Origin: Vibrio orientalis CIP 102891 = ATCC 33934
Lineage (GTDB): Bacteria; Pseudomonadota; Gammaproteobacteria; Enterobacterales; Vibrionaceae
Reading direction: 5' to 3'
DNA: 64,000 nt
NCBI RefSeq assembly: GCF_000176235.1
Contig: NZ_ACZV01000005.1
Location: 558,001 to 622,000, forward strand
Shown: piece after piece, positions 42,875-51,516 of the stretch
Numbering within the stretch: the stretch's first letter is position 1
How the letters are laid out: each line of letters starts with the position of its first letter
Program-made: the position numbers and the translations under genes
The notes under the pieces: generated by a model
Seen by the model: the letters and a program-made list of their open reading frames with translations, nothing else
Databases searched by the model: none
What the model was told of the DNA's origin: nothing

Positions 42875-43870
42875 TTAACTGTCGCTGGTGATGTCGTACT
42901 TACGAACCATCCCTCGTAATTGGTGATAACTCAGCTCCAAAAGCTCTGCTGCTTTCTTCTGGTTGTACTGACACTGAACCAATGCTGCTTTAAGTATGAG
43001 TTGGTCTTGTTGTTCTTGCCACTGCTTATAATTAAGCGGAAATTGAAATGATTGCACCGCCGTGAGTTCAGGCTGTTGGGGAGCGGTGTCTTCAGATGTT
43101 TGCCAACTTGATTGGAAAGGGTCAAACACCAAGTCTTGGATAGGCGTATCTTGATTGCCATGCTGGTAAACCGCACGTTCAATCACGTTTTTTAGTTCCC
43201 GTACATTACCGGGCCATGGGTGATCGAGTAGGTCTTGTTGTGCTTGTTGGGTGAATCCTACAAAGTATTCAAAACCCAGCTCGCGACACATTTTGATTGC
43301 GTAGTATTCCGCGAGCAGCAAGATATCTTCTTGGCGTTCCCTTAGAGGAGGCAGGTGAATCACATCAAATGCGAGCCTATCAAGTAAATCCGCGCGGAAA
43401 CTGCCTTGCGCTGCCATTTGAGGCAGATCGGCATTGGTGGCACAGACTAGGCGAACATTGGCATTGAGTAGTTGGTGTCCGCCGACACGCTCATATTGGC
43501 CGTATTCAATCACTCGAAGTAATTTCTCTTGCACGAGTAAAGGCGCAGTGGCGAGTTCATCGAGAAACAGTGTGCCATTTTCTGCACGCTCAAAGCGGCC
43601 TTTATGACGCCCTTTTGATCCAGTAAACGAGCCTTGTTCATGGCCGAATAGTTCGGAGTCAATCAACCCTTCACTTAGGGTTGAGCAATTGAGTGAGATA
43701 AGCGGCTGGTCCCAACGCTTGGATAAGTAGTGAAGTCGTTGAGCTATCAACTCTTTACCTGTGCCGCGCTCACCAATAATGAGTACGGGGCGTTCGATTG
43801 CTGCCAATTTAGATACTTTATCCAGTACCGATAGGAAAGCGGGGGACTCTCCAATCAAGTTTTGTTGCAT
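42875..43870 (-). CDS. pspF: Phage-shock operon transcriptional activator PspF
   Basis: A 331-aa sigma-54 enhancer-binding protein lacking a receiver domain, as normal for PspF. Walker A is IGERGTGKELIAQRLH. The sigma-54 contact loop is EQGSFTGSKGRHKGRFERA, Walker B is GTLFLDELATAPL, and sensor II is HPWPGNVRELKN. The C-terminal Fis-type HTH is QKKAAELLELSYHQLRGMVRKY (read in two parts). It is inhibited by PspA and drives the divergent pspABC. Confidence 0.95.
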   Translation of the reverse strand: MQQNLIGESPAFLSVLDKVSKLAAIERPVLIIGERGTGKELIAQRLHYLSKRWDQPLISLNCSTLSEGLIDSELFGHEQGSFTGSKGRHKGRFERAENGTLFLDELATAPLLVQEKLLRVIEYGQYERVGGHQLLNANVRLVCATNADLPQMAAQGSFRADLLDRLAFDVIHLPPLRERQEDILLLAEYYAIKMCRELGFEYFVGFTQQAQQDLLDHPWPGNVRELKNVIERAVYQHGNQDTPIQDLVFDPFQSSWQTSEDTAPQQPELTAVQSFQFPLNYKQWQEQQDQLILKAALVQCQYNQKKAAELLELSYHQLRGMVRKYDITSDS

Positions 43871-43948
43871 GACTGACTCCGTGGCGAAATTTACCTACTG
43901 TTGGTTAAATTCATCATAGTTAGCGAAGGATTGCAATGTGATATTTAT

Positions 43949-43961
43949 TAAACTATTGATT
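43949..43961 (-). promoter_or_regulatory. IHF site upstream of pspA
   Basis: On the minus strand AATCAATAGTTTA fits WATCAANNNNTTR exactly. It sits 18 bp upstream of the sigma-54 promoter, where IHF bends DNA to bring PspF to the holoenzyme. Confidence 0.65.
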
Positions 43962-43978
43962 TGTAATGCAATAAAAGT

Positions 43979-43994
43979 TGGCACGTTAATTGGA
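43979..43994 (+). promoter_or_regulatory. Sigma-54 promoter of pspABC
   Basis: TGGCACG-TTAA-TTGGA matches TGGCACGNNNNTTGCW at every fixed position except the C of -12 (G here). It lies 89 bp upstream of pspA, opposite pspF. Confidence 0.8.
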
Positions 43995-44082
43995 ATATTA
44001 TCTAGCAATAGGTAACAACAAACGAATTTATACGGAGTACAGCTGACTGTGTTCCAATATTATCCACATAAGGAGCCTCGCT

Positions 44083-44751
44083 ATGGGTATTTTCTCTCGA
44101 TTTGCAGACATCGTTAATTCAAACATCAGTGCTCTATTAGATAAAGCTGAAGATCCGGAAAAGATGATCCGTCTTATCATCCAAGAAATGGAAGACACAC
44201 TGGTTGAAGTGCGTACTAACTCAGCCAAAGCCATTGCGGATAAAAAAGAGTTAGCGCGTAAAGTAGACTCTATTGAAGCGACAATTGACGAGTGGCAAAA
44301 CAAAGCGACATTGGCGTTGGCAAAACAACGTGAAGATTTAGCTCGTGCTGCGCTGATTGAAAAACAAAAGTTACAAGACATGCTAAAAGGTCTTCATACT
44401 GAGCAAACCTTGGTAGAAGAGACGATTGAAAAGCTAACTGGTGAGATTGGTAAATTAGAAACCAAGATCACTGAGACTCGTGCCAAGCAACAAGCTTTAG
44501 CGATTCGTAGCCAAACCGCATCGAACCGTCGTGACGTGCAAAAGCATCTGCATACGGCGAGAACAAGTGAAGCGATGGCTAAGTTTGAGCAGTACTCGCG
44601 TAAAATTGATGAAATGGAAGCGGAAGCCGACTTGTACGCGAAAACCGGCAATGCAAAATCTCTTGATCAGGAATTTGCTGAACTTCAGGCTCAAGATGAA
44701 ATTGAACAAGAGCTAGAGAAATTGAAGCAGCAAATGGAAGATAAAAAGTAA
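44083..44751 (+). CDS. pspA: Phage shock protein A
   Basis: A 222-aa ESCRT-III-like peripheral membrane protein. The amphipathic N-terminal helix MGIFSRFADIVNSNISALL is followed by KAEDPEKMIRLIIQEMEDTL and long coiled-coil helices rich in Glu, Lys and Ala. It protects the inner membrane and holds PspF inactive when there is no stress. AAGGAG sits upstream of the ATG. First gene of pspABC. Confidence 0.97.
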   Translation: MGIFSRFADIVNSNISALLDKAEDPEKMIRLIIQEMEDTLVEVRTNSAKAIADKKELARKVDSIEATIDEWQNKATLALAKQREDLARAALIEKQKLQDMLKGLHTEQTLVEETIEKLTGEIGKLETKITETRAKQQALAIRSQTASNRRDVQKHLHTARTSEAMAKFEQYSRKIDEMEAEADLYAKTGNAKSLDQEFAELQAQDEIEQELEKLKQQMEDKK

Positions 44752-44828
44752 TTCCTGTTTGTTTTTGTTAGGTTAGCTAGGTAGATGGGTGCCAATCCCA
44801 CTCATCTTCCCCATTTAAGGAGTTATAT

Positions 44829-45062
44829 ATGTCGTCATTTCTAATCGCTGGTCCGTTAATTGTCTTTCTCATTTTCGTTGCCCCGCTTTGGTTGTTTTTA
44901 CATTACAGAAGTAAAAAGAATGCCAGCACTGGGTTATCGCAAGAAGACTTGCAGCGTCTAGAATCTCTATCAGAGAAAGCTGAGATCATGCAAAAACGCG
45001 TCGATACTTTAGAGCAAATCTTAGATGCAGAATCCCCAAGTTGGAGACGTCGTTATGACTAA
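44829..45062 (+). CDS. pspB: Phage shock protein B
   Basis: A 77-aa inner-membrane protein with one N-terminal membrane helix (LIAGPLIVFLIFVAPLWLFL) and a cytoplasmic amphipathic tail (SQEDLQRLESLSEKAEIMQ). It ends in SPSWRRRYD as PspB usually does. Works with PspC to sense membrane stress and sequester PspA. The pspC ATG overlaps its end. Confidence 0.95.
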   Translation: MSSFLIAGPLIVFLIFVAPLWLFLHYRSKKNASTGLSQEDLQRLESLSEKAEIMQKRVDTLEQILDAESPSWRRRYD

Positions 45063-45444
45063 ACGAGAACTTTATAGGGATACGGTTAACGGTAAGATCA
45101 CTGGTGTCTGTGCCGGCCTCGCCAACTACTTTTCATTGGAAGTATGGCTAGTCAGAATATTGGTAATTTCTGCAGCGCTATTGGGGGGAAGCTTCCTTGT
45201 CCTACTCGCCTATATCGCTATGACGCTAATGATTGAAAAGCAGCCGAAAAACTACGTTGAAGCGATGAAAGCTGAGCAAGAGCACAAGCTGAAAAATAAA
45301 CCGTGGAAGCAAGGCCAGACTCCAGAGTTATTGTTGAACACAATAGAAAAAGATTTCTCTCAGCTAGAAACGCAAGTAAGAAACTTAGAGGCCTATGTGA
45401 CCTCAGATGCATTTAAAGTCAACCGAGAGTTTAAATCGCTGTAA
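45055..45444 (+). CDS. pspC: Phage shock protein C
   Basis: A 129-aa PspC-domain membrane protein. RDTVNGKITGVCAGLANYF is the family signature, followed by VWLVRILVISAALLGGSFL and a second hydrophobic stretch. The cytoplasmic tail is coiled. Start ATG 45055 overlaps the pspB stop as ATGACTAA, and GGAG lies 9 nt upstream. An in-frame ATG at 45025 lies inside pspB and lacks a site. Confidence 0.94.
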   Translation: MTKRELYRDTVNGKITGVCAGLANYFSLEVWLVRILVISAALLGGSFLVLLAYIAMTLMIEKQPKNYVEAMKAEQEHKLKNKPWKQGQTPELLLNTIEKDFSQLETQVRNLEAYVTSDAFKVNREFKSL

Positions 45445-45455
45445 CGTCTATTTTT

Positions 45456-45484
45456 AAAGCACTCTAAAACTTAGAGTGCTTTTT
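45456..45484 (+). terminator. pspABC terminator
   Basis: Perfect 12-bp stem AAAGCACTCTAA/TTAGAGTGCTTT with an AAC loop and TTTT tail, 11 bp after pspC. Confidence 0.92.
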
Positions 45485-45632
45485 CATAATTATTCTCTTG
45501 CTCGCTTTTGCGACATTGTAGTCATACACAAGCAAATTATTAATTTTCATAATAATTTACTGCCATCGCTATGGAAGTCACGGTAGCATTCATCTATCTT
45601 TGTACCTAATAGATACAAATGGATGATTGACT

Positions 45633-46664
45633 ATGCATAAATCTGTTTTGCTTCTTGCAATAACGGCCGCGCTGAGTGGTTGTGGCAAGGAGCTTCCACC
45701 TGTTCCTGAGCCTGATTCTAGGCCCGCTAAATTATTTACAGTTTCCGTCGGCAATGCCCAGTTTGAACGCACTTTTCCTGCCACTTCTGAAGCTGGTGAT
45801 AAAGCTGTACTCGCATTTCGTGTCCCAGGACAAATGCAATCGATAGATGTCTTAGCTGGACAACCAGTTAAGAAAGGTGACGTTCTCGCATCGTTAAATC
45901 CTGATGAATACACCTTGCTAGCGAAACAAGCTGAAGCGCAATTTCGTTTAGCGGATGTCCAATATCAGCGCTATAAAAAATTGCGTATAGATAAAGTGGT
46001 GTCTGAGCAAGACTTTGACCAAGCGAAAGCGAACCACAATTCAGCGAAAGCGACACTAGAGCAAGCGAAAGCCAATCTACGCTACACACGGCTTGTCGCG
46101 CCTTATGAAGGTACCATCTCTCTTATTCCTGCAGAAACCCACGAGTACATCGCGGCAAAGCAGGGGGTTATGAACATTCAAACCAATCAACTAATGAAGG
46201 TACTGTTTCAACTGCCGGATCATTTGTTGAATCGATTTGCTAGCGGCGTGAACTTAACCGCAACCATGACTTTTGATGCCTTTCCTCAGAATCAATATGA
46301 ACTGATTTTCCAAGAAGTGGACACTGAAGCCGATCCAAAAACAGGTTCTTACAAAGTCACTATGGTAATGGAAAGGCCAAGTGATATCGGCATTTTGCCA
46401 GGTATGGCCGGTGCGGTTCATGTTGCGGTTGAGTCGACTGGGGCAACGAGAATACCTGAATCCGCTCTGATGGATGAAAATGGCCAAATGTACGTTTGGC
46501 GCGTTGATGAGCAAGGTATCGTGGCGAAAGCCAAAGTCGAGCTTAATGATAAGCGCCAAGTCAAAAGTGGCTTGAGTGAAGGCGACCAGATTATTACTTC
46601 TGGTGTGGCAGGGATCGAACCGGGAATTAAGGTTCGTGAATGGGTTAAAGAGCGAGGCCTATAA
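45633..46664 (+). CDS. RND efflux periplasmic adaptor (first of two)
   Basis: A 343-aa membrane-fusion lipoprotein. MHKSVLLLAITAALSGC predicts lipidation at C17. The lipoyl/barrel-sandwich halves are FRVPGQMQSIDVLAGQPVKK and NLRYTRLVAPYEGTISLIP, flanking a coiled hairpin (FRLADVQYQRYKKLR...). IPESALMDENGQMYVWRVD closes the barrel domain. GGATGA lies 6 nt before ATG 45633. Order psp, adaptor, adaptor, pump matches the VexIJK set of V. cholerae as I remember it. Confidence 0.9.
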   Translation: MHKSVLLLAITAALSGCGKELPPVPEPDSRPAKLFTVSVGNAQFERTFPATSEAGDKAVLAFRVPGQMQSIDVLAGQPVKKGDVLASLNPDEYTLLAKQAEAQFRLADVQYQRYKKLRIDKVVSEQDFDQAKANHNSAKATLEQAKANLRYTRLVAPYEGTISLIPAETHEYIAAKQGVMNIQTNQLMKVLFQLPDHLLNRFASGVNLTATMTFDAFPQNQYELIFQEVDTEADPKTGSYKVTMVMERPSDIGILPGMAGAVHVAVESTGATRIPESALMDENGQMYVWRVDEQGIVAKAKVELNDKRQVKSGLSEGDQIITSGVAGIEPGIKVREWVKERGL

Positions 46665-46665
46665 G

Positions 46666-47754
46666 ATGAAGCAATGGTTAAATCTATGCGCATTGTCGAC
46701 GGCAGCGCTGTTAGCTGGCTGTGGTGGTGAACTACAGTATGTCGACTTTGGTGTACCAAAAGTGAAAGTGCTTGAACTTTCCAGTAGCGAAGTACAAGAA
46801 GACAGGCTCTATTTCCCTGCGGTTGCCAACGCGGCAGAACGTTCACACTTGAGCTTCCGTGTTGCGGGAGAAATCAGCAAGATCTATGTCAAAGAAGGCG
46901 ACCAGTTGAAAAAGGGCGATTTGATCGCTGAATTGGACCCAACTGACTATCAATTAGATGTCGACAATGCTTCCGCTCGATATAGCGTTGTTAATAGCCA
47001 GTACAAACGTTCAAAACCTCTGGTAGAGAAAGGGCTGCTGGCTAAATCTCAATTTGATGAAATTGCGGCCAACCGACAAATTGCCTATGCAGAGCTTGAA
47101 CTATCAAAGCTACATCTATCGTTTACCAAGCTAAAAGCCCCTGTCGATGGGATTATTTCTCGTGTTAGCGCTGACCAATTTGAAAATATTCAAGTGGGCC
47201 AACAAGTGGTTAATATTCACAGTGTCGAAGATGTTGAAGTATTGATTCAGCTTCCGGACCGTCTATACGTGAACCAACCGAGCCAAGCGGCACTTGAAAA
47301 GGTCAATGCGTTTGTGAAGGTTCCGAGTGGCAATGAATACAGCGCGCAAATAAAGGAATTCACCACAGAGCCAGATCCTGCCACAGGCACGTTTACGGTG
47401 ACGTTATCGCTGCCAATGCCTGAAAATGAATACATTCTTGATGGTATGGCGGTATCGGTGACATCTAAAGGTGAAGACATTGGCCTTGATCTCAATGCAG
47501 GTGTACGAATCCCTATTGAGGCGATCTTCAATGGTGATGGCGATGAACTAGGACGAGATAATAAATACGTTTGGGTTCTCAACTCAGATAGCACGGTAAC
47601 TAAGCAATTAGTGAAAACAGGCAAAGCGAGCAAGGATGCTGTGCAGATTTTAGAAGGTTTGACTAATGAGCAAGTCGTTGTGATTGCGGGTGTGTCGCGA
47701 TTAACCGAAGGACTAGAAGTTGAAGTGATCGAGCAGGAGGCTGGTAATGAGTGA
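46666..47754 (+). CDS. RND efflux periplasmic adaptor (second of two)
   Basis: A 362-aa membrane-fusion lipoprotein. MKQWLNLCALSTAALLAGC predicts lipidation at C19. The body shows LSFRVAGEISKIYVKEGDQL, a coiled hairpin with GLLAKSQFDEIAANRQIAY and LSFTKLKAPVDGIISRVSA, then VRIPIEAIFNGDGDE. The start at 46666 follows the previous stop by one base. It overlaps the pump gene by 8 nt. Two different adaptors for one pump suggests a hetero-oligomeric channel. Confidence 0.9.
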   Translation: MKQWLNLCALSTAALLAGCGGELQYVDFGVPKVKVLELSSSEVQEDRLYFPAVANAAERSHLSFRVAGEISKIYVKEGDQLKKGDLIAELDPTDYQLDVDNASARYSVVNSQYKRSKPLVEKGLLAKSQFDEIAANRQIAYAELELSKLHLSFTKLKAPVDGIISRVSADQFENIQVGQQVVNIHSVEDVEVLIQLPDRLYVNQPSQAALEKVNAFVKVPSGNEYSAQIKEFTTEPDPATGTFTVTLSLPMPENEYILDGMAVSVTSKGEDIGLDLNAGVRIPIEAIFNGDGDELGRDNKYVWVLNSDSTVTKQLVKTGKASKDAVQILEGLTNEQVVVIAGVSRLTEGLEVEVIEQEAGNE

Positions 47755-50700
47755 GAACAAAGTGAACTCGCCTCAAAGCGATGACGATATCACAGGGATT
47801 GCGGCGTATTTTATTCGCAATCGAGTAATCAGTTGGATGATCTCACTGATCTTCCTCATCGGTGGTGCCGCGGCTTTCTTTGGCTTAGGTCGACTAGAAG
47901 ATCCAGCATTTACCATTAAAGATGCCATGGTGGTGACCTCTTACCCTGGGGCAACACCTCAGCAAGTTGAAGAAGAGGTGACTTACCCACTCGAGAAAGC
48001 GATTCAACAATTGACTTATGTCGACGAAGTGAACTCGATTTCAAGCCGCGGATTATCACAGATCACTGTGACCATGAAAAACAACTATGGTCCTGATGAC
48101 TTGCCTCAGATTTGGGATGAGCTGCGCCGTAAAGTTAATGACTTGAAAGGTCAATTACCACCCGGGGTGAACGATCCTCAGGTTATCGATGACTTCGGCG
48201 ATGTTTACGGGATCTTATTAGCGGTAACGGGCGATGGTTACAGCTATAAAGAATTACTTGATTACGTCGATTACTTACGGCGTGAGTTAGAGTTGATTGA
48301 TGGGGTGAGTAAGGTCTCGGTATCTGGTCAGCAGCAAGAACAAGTCTTTATCGAAGTTTCGATGAAGCGGCTAAGTAGCTTAGGTCTCTCGCCAAATACC
48401 GTATTTAATCTACTCTCGACTCAGAACGTTGTCTCTGATGCGGGTGCGATTCGAATTGGTGACGAATATGTGCGTATTCATCCAACTGGTGAGTTCCAAA
48501 ATGTCGACCAGTTAGGTGACTTGATCATTACAGAGAGTGGTGCTCAGGGCCTAATTTACTTAAAAGACGTGGCTGAGATTAAGCGTGGCTATGTTGAAGT
48601 ACCAACCAATATCATCACATTCAATGGTGATCTTGCGCTGAACCTTGGTGTTTCATTCGCACAAGGGGTAAACGTTGTTGAGGTGGGTAAGCGCTTTGAC
48701 CGCCGCTTAGCAGAATTGAAGTTCCAACAACCTGTTGGCGTTGATATTTCCGAAATCTACAGCCAGCCAAAAGAGGTGGATAAATCCGTTAGCGGCTTTG
48801 TGGTCAGTCTAGGGCAGGCGGTAGCGATTGTAATCATTGTTCTGTTGTTCTTTATGGGATTACGCTCAGGACTACTGATTGGTCTAATTCTCTTGCTGAC
48901 CGTACTGGGTACCTTCATTTTCATGAAGTACTTTGCTATCGACCTGCAGCGTATTTCGCTAGGTGCGTTGGTTATCGCGTTGGGTATGCTGGTGGACAAT
49001 GCCATAGTGGTGGTCGAAGGGATATTGATAGGCACGCAGAAAGGCCGAACGAGGATGCAAGCGGCCACCGATATTGTCACACAAACCAAGTGGCCATTGT
49101 TAGGGGCAACGGTAATTGCCGTTACCGCATTCGCGCCAATCGGTTTGTCTGAAGACGCAACAGGTGAGTATTGTGGCACTCTCTTTACCGTGCTGCTGAT
49201 CTCTTTAATGTTGAGTTGGTTTACTGCTATCTCGTTGACGCCATTTTTTGCCGATATTTTCTTTAAAGGGCAGAAACTGAAGCAAGATGGCGAAAATAGT
49301 GACCCATATAACGGTATGATCTTTGTTCTATACAAGGGCTTCTTAGAGTTTTGTATGAAGCGTGCGTGGTTGACTGTGATTGTGTTAATTCTGGGTCTTG
49401 CCGCAAGTATTGTCGGCTTCACGCAGGTTAAACAGTCGTTTTTCCCTTCATCTACAACACCGATCTTCCAAGCGGATATTTGGCTACCAGAAGGGACAGA
49501 CATTCGTGCGACTAATACCAAGCTAAAGGCGTTGGAGTCATGGATTGCTGAGCAAGATGGCGTCGATCATATCACCACCACGGCGGGTAAAGGTTTGCAG
49601 CGCTTTATGCTGACTTATGCGCCTGAAAAGAGCTATGCAGCCTATGGTGAGATCACAACTCGCGTGACGGACTATGAAAAGCTTGCTGATTTGATGGCGA
49701 ACTTCAGACTGCATCTTGAGAAAAACTTTCCCGAGATCAACTACAAGTTGAAGCAGATCGAATTAGGTCCAGGCGGCGGCGCTAAGATTGAAGCACGCAT
49801 TATCGGTTCTGATCCTACTGTTTTACGTGGTATCGCCAAGCAAGTTGAAGAAATCATGCATGCCGATCCGGGTGCGACCAACGTGCGACATGATTGGCGT
49901 GAACGTACTAAGGTGTTAGAGCCTCAGTTCAATGAAAGCCAAGCGCGTCGTTACGGTATCACCAAGTCTGACGTAGACGAATTCCTAGCGATGTCGTTCT
50001 CAGGTAATGCGATTGGTGTTTACCGCGATGGTACAACCTTGATGCCGATTGTGGCGCGCTTACCAGAAGATGAGCGTGTCGATATACGCAATATCGAAGG
50101 TATGAAGATTTGGAGCCCTGCATTAAGTGAGTATATCCCACTGCAGCAAATTACCATGGGCTATGATCTGCGTTGGGAAGACCCAATCATCGTGCGTAAG
50201 AATCGTAAACGTGTACTAACGATTATGGCGGACCCTGATCTTCTTGGCGAAGAGACGGCTTCGACATTACAGAAACGTTTGATGCCGCAAATCGAAGCGA
50301 TTGAACTACCACCAGGTTACTCGCTAGAGTGGGGCGGGGAATATGAATCCTCAGGTGATGCACAGGCTTCGCTATTTACCACGATGCCAATGGGCTACTT
50401 GTTCATGTTCTTAGTGACCGTATTCCTATTTAACTCGGTTAAAGAGCCATTGATTGTCTGGCTGACGGTACCACTAGCGATTATTGGTGTAACCACGGGT
50501 CTGCTCGCGTTGAACACCCCATTTGGTTTTATGGCGCTGCTCGGTTTCTTGAGTCTGTCAGGAATGTTACTGAAAAACGGTATCGTACTGCTGGATCAGA
50601 TTGAGATAGAAATGAAGTCAGGTAAAGACCCATACCTAGCGGTGGTCGACGCATCGCTTAGTCGTGTACGCCCGGTATGTATGGCGGCAATCACGACGAT

Positions 50701-50848
50701 CTTAGGTATGATCCCACTATTGCCTGATATCTTCTTCAAACCGATGGCGGTGACCATCATGTTTGGCTTAGGCTTTGCAACAGTACTGACACTTATTGTC
50801 GTACCTGTGCTGTATCGTCTATTCCACAAAATCAAAGTGCTAAATTAA
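47747..50848 (+). CDS. RND family efflux pump
   Basis: A 1033-aa inner-membrane H+-antiporter of the AcrB/MexB type. Residues about 30-50 are TM1 (WMISLIFLIGGAAAFFGLG), followed by the DPAFTIKDAMVVTSYPGATP porter opening. The proton relay is in TM4, GALVIALGMLVDNAIVVVEG (two aspartates expected; D and N seen here). A second half repeats the pattern with FMALLGFLSLSGMLLKNGIVLLDQIEIE. No outer-membrane TolC-type gene is adjacent, so a chromosomal TolC is presumably shared. Last gene of a three-gene operon. Confidence 0.93.
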   Translation: MSENKVNSPQSDDDITGIAAYFIRNRVISWMISLIFLIGGAAAFFGLGRLEDPAFTIKDAMVVTSYPGATPQQVEEEVTYPLEKAIQQLTYVDEVNSISSRGLSQITVTMKNNYGPDDLPQIWDELRRKVNDLKGQLPPGVNDPQVIDDFGDVYGILLAVTGDGYSYKELLDYVDYLRRELELIDGVSKVSVSGQQQEQVFIEVSMKRLSSLGLSPNTVFNLLSTQNVVSDAGAIRIGDEYVRIHPTGEFQNVDQLGDLIITESGAQGLIYLKDVAEIKRGYVEVPTNIITFNGDLALNLGVSFAQGVNVVEVGKRFDRRLAELKFQQPVGVDISEIYSQPKEVDKSVSGFVVSLGQAVAIVIIVLLFFMGLRSGLLIGLILLLTVLGTFIFMKYFAIDLQRISLGALVIALGMLVDNAIVVVEGILIGTQKGRTRMQAATDIVTQTKWPLLGATVIAVTAFAPIGLSEDATGEYCGTLFTVLLISLMLSWFTAISLTPFFADIFFKGQKLKQDGENSDPYNGMIFVLYKGFLEFCMKRAWLTVIVLILGLAASIVGFTQVKQSFFPSSTTPIFQADIWLPEGTDIRATNTKLKALESWIAEQDGVDHITTTAGKGLQRFMLTYAPEKSYAAYGEITTRVTDYEKLADLMANFRLHLEKNFPEINYKLKQIELGPGGGAKIEARIIGSDPTVLRGIAKQVEEIMHADPGATNVRHDWRERTKVLEPQFNESQARRYGITKSDVDEFLAMSFSGNAIGVYRDGTTLMPIVARLPEDERVDIRNIEGMKIWSPALSEYIPLQQITMGYDLRWEDPIIVRKNRKRVLTIMADPDLLGEETASTLQKRLMPQIEAIELPPGYSLEWGGEYESSGDAQASLFTTMPMGYLFMFLVTVFLFNSVKEPLIVWLTVPLAIIGVTTGLLALNTPFGFMALLGFLSLSGMLLKNGIVLLDQIEIEMKSGKDPYLAVVDASLSRVRPVCMAAITTILGMIPLLPDIFFKPMAVTIMFGLGFATVLTLIVVPVLYRLFHKIKVLN

Positions 50849-50864
50849 AGAGTAACAAGCAATC

Positions 50865-50898
50865 AAACGCCCCTGACTCTGTTAGGGGCGTTTGTTTT
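50865..50898 (+). terminator. RND operon terminator
   Basis: Perfect 10-bp stem AAACGCCCCT/AGGGGCGTTT, 9-nt loop, then TGTTTTT. Confidence 0.9.
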
Positions 50899-50913
50899 TA
50901 AAGGAGATAATAG

Positions 50914-51516
50914 ATGAGCAAGGATACAACCTGTGCATGGGCAATGAACCATGAACTAGAGCGTGAGTATCATGACGCTGAGTGGGGCGTTCCTGTTTAT
51001 GATGATACTGTCTTGTTTGAGTTCATCACCTTAGAGGGCGCGCAAGCTGGCCTCAGTTGGATAACGATTCTCAAGAAAAGAGAAGGATATCGCGCGGCAT
51101 TTGAAGGCTATGATTTAGACACTCTTGTCAATTATGATGAGTCACAAGTAGAGCGGATCATAGAAAACTTCGATGTGGTTAAGCATCGAGGAAAGATAAA
51201 CTCCGTGTTCAGTAACGCACGTGCAGCGCAAGCTCTACAAGAAGAGTATGGCAGCCTATCTAATGCTCTTTGGCAGTTTGTTGATGGTAAACCAATCATT
51301 AATCACTGGACGGATATGGGCGATGTGCCAGCCTCGACAGAGCAGTCAAAGGCAATGAGTAAGTTCTTAAAGAAAAAGGGCTTCAAGTTTGTTGGTGAGA
51401 CAATTTGCTATGCCTTTATATATGTGTACTTTCTAGGTGTATTTACAATAAATCATCTCTTGAAGCAGCCCTCGCTATGGTCATCAACTAGACCACAAGC
51501 TTGCATGAAAGCATAA
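50914..51516 (+). pseudogene. tag: Chromosomal tag (3-methyladenine DNA glycosylase I), 3' end replaced by element insertion
   Basis: Residues 1-168 are a normal Tag: zinc ligands C7 and H20 (EREYHDAEWGVP), QAGLSWITILKKREGY and FKFVGETICYAF. The family then continues MQA.G.V.DH...C with the second zinc pair, but here codon 169 enters element DNA and 32 unrelated residues follow to a stop. H and C of the zinc site are thus lost. The true last 22 codons sit at 58386-58451. The chimera is probably inactive, though it could be expressed. Confidence 0.9.
51409..51419 (+). repeat. Left attachment site core (attL)
   Basis: TATGCCTTTAT within codons 166-169 of host tag, preceded by host AATTTGC and followed by element ATATGTGTAC. 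Identical to the right copy. Confidence 0.9.

Noticed and set aside
48757..49521. 254-codon open frame antisense to the RND pump gene
   Set aside because: Lies wholly inside the pump gene; composition is the mirror of its codon bias; a shadow.
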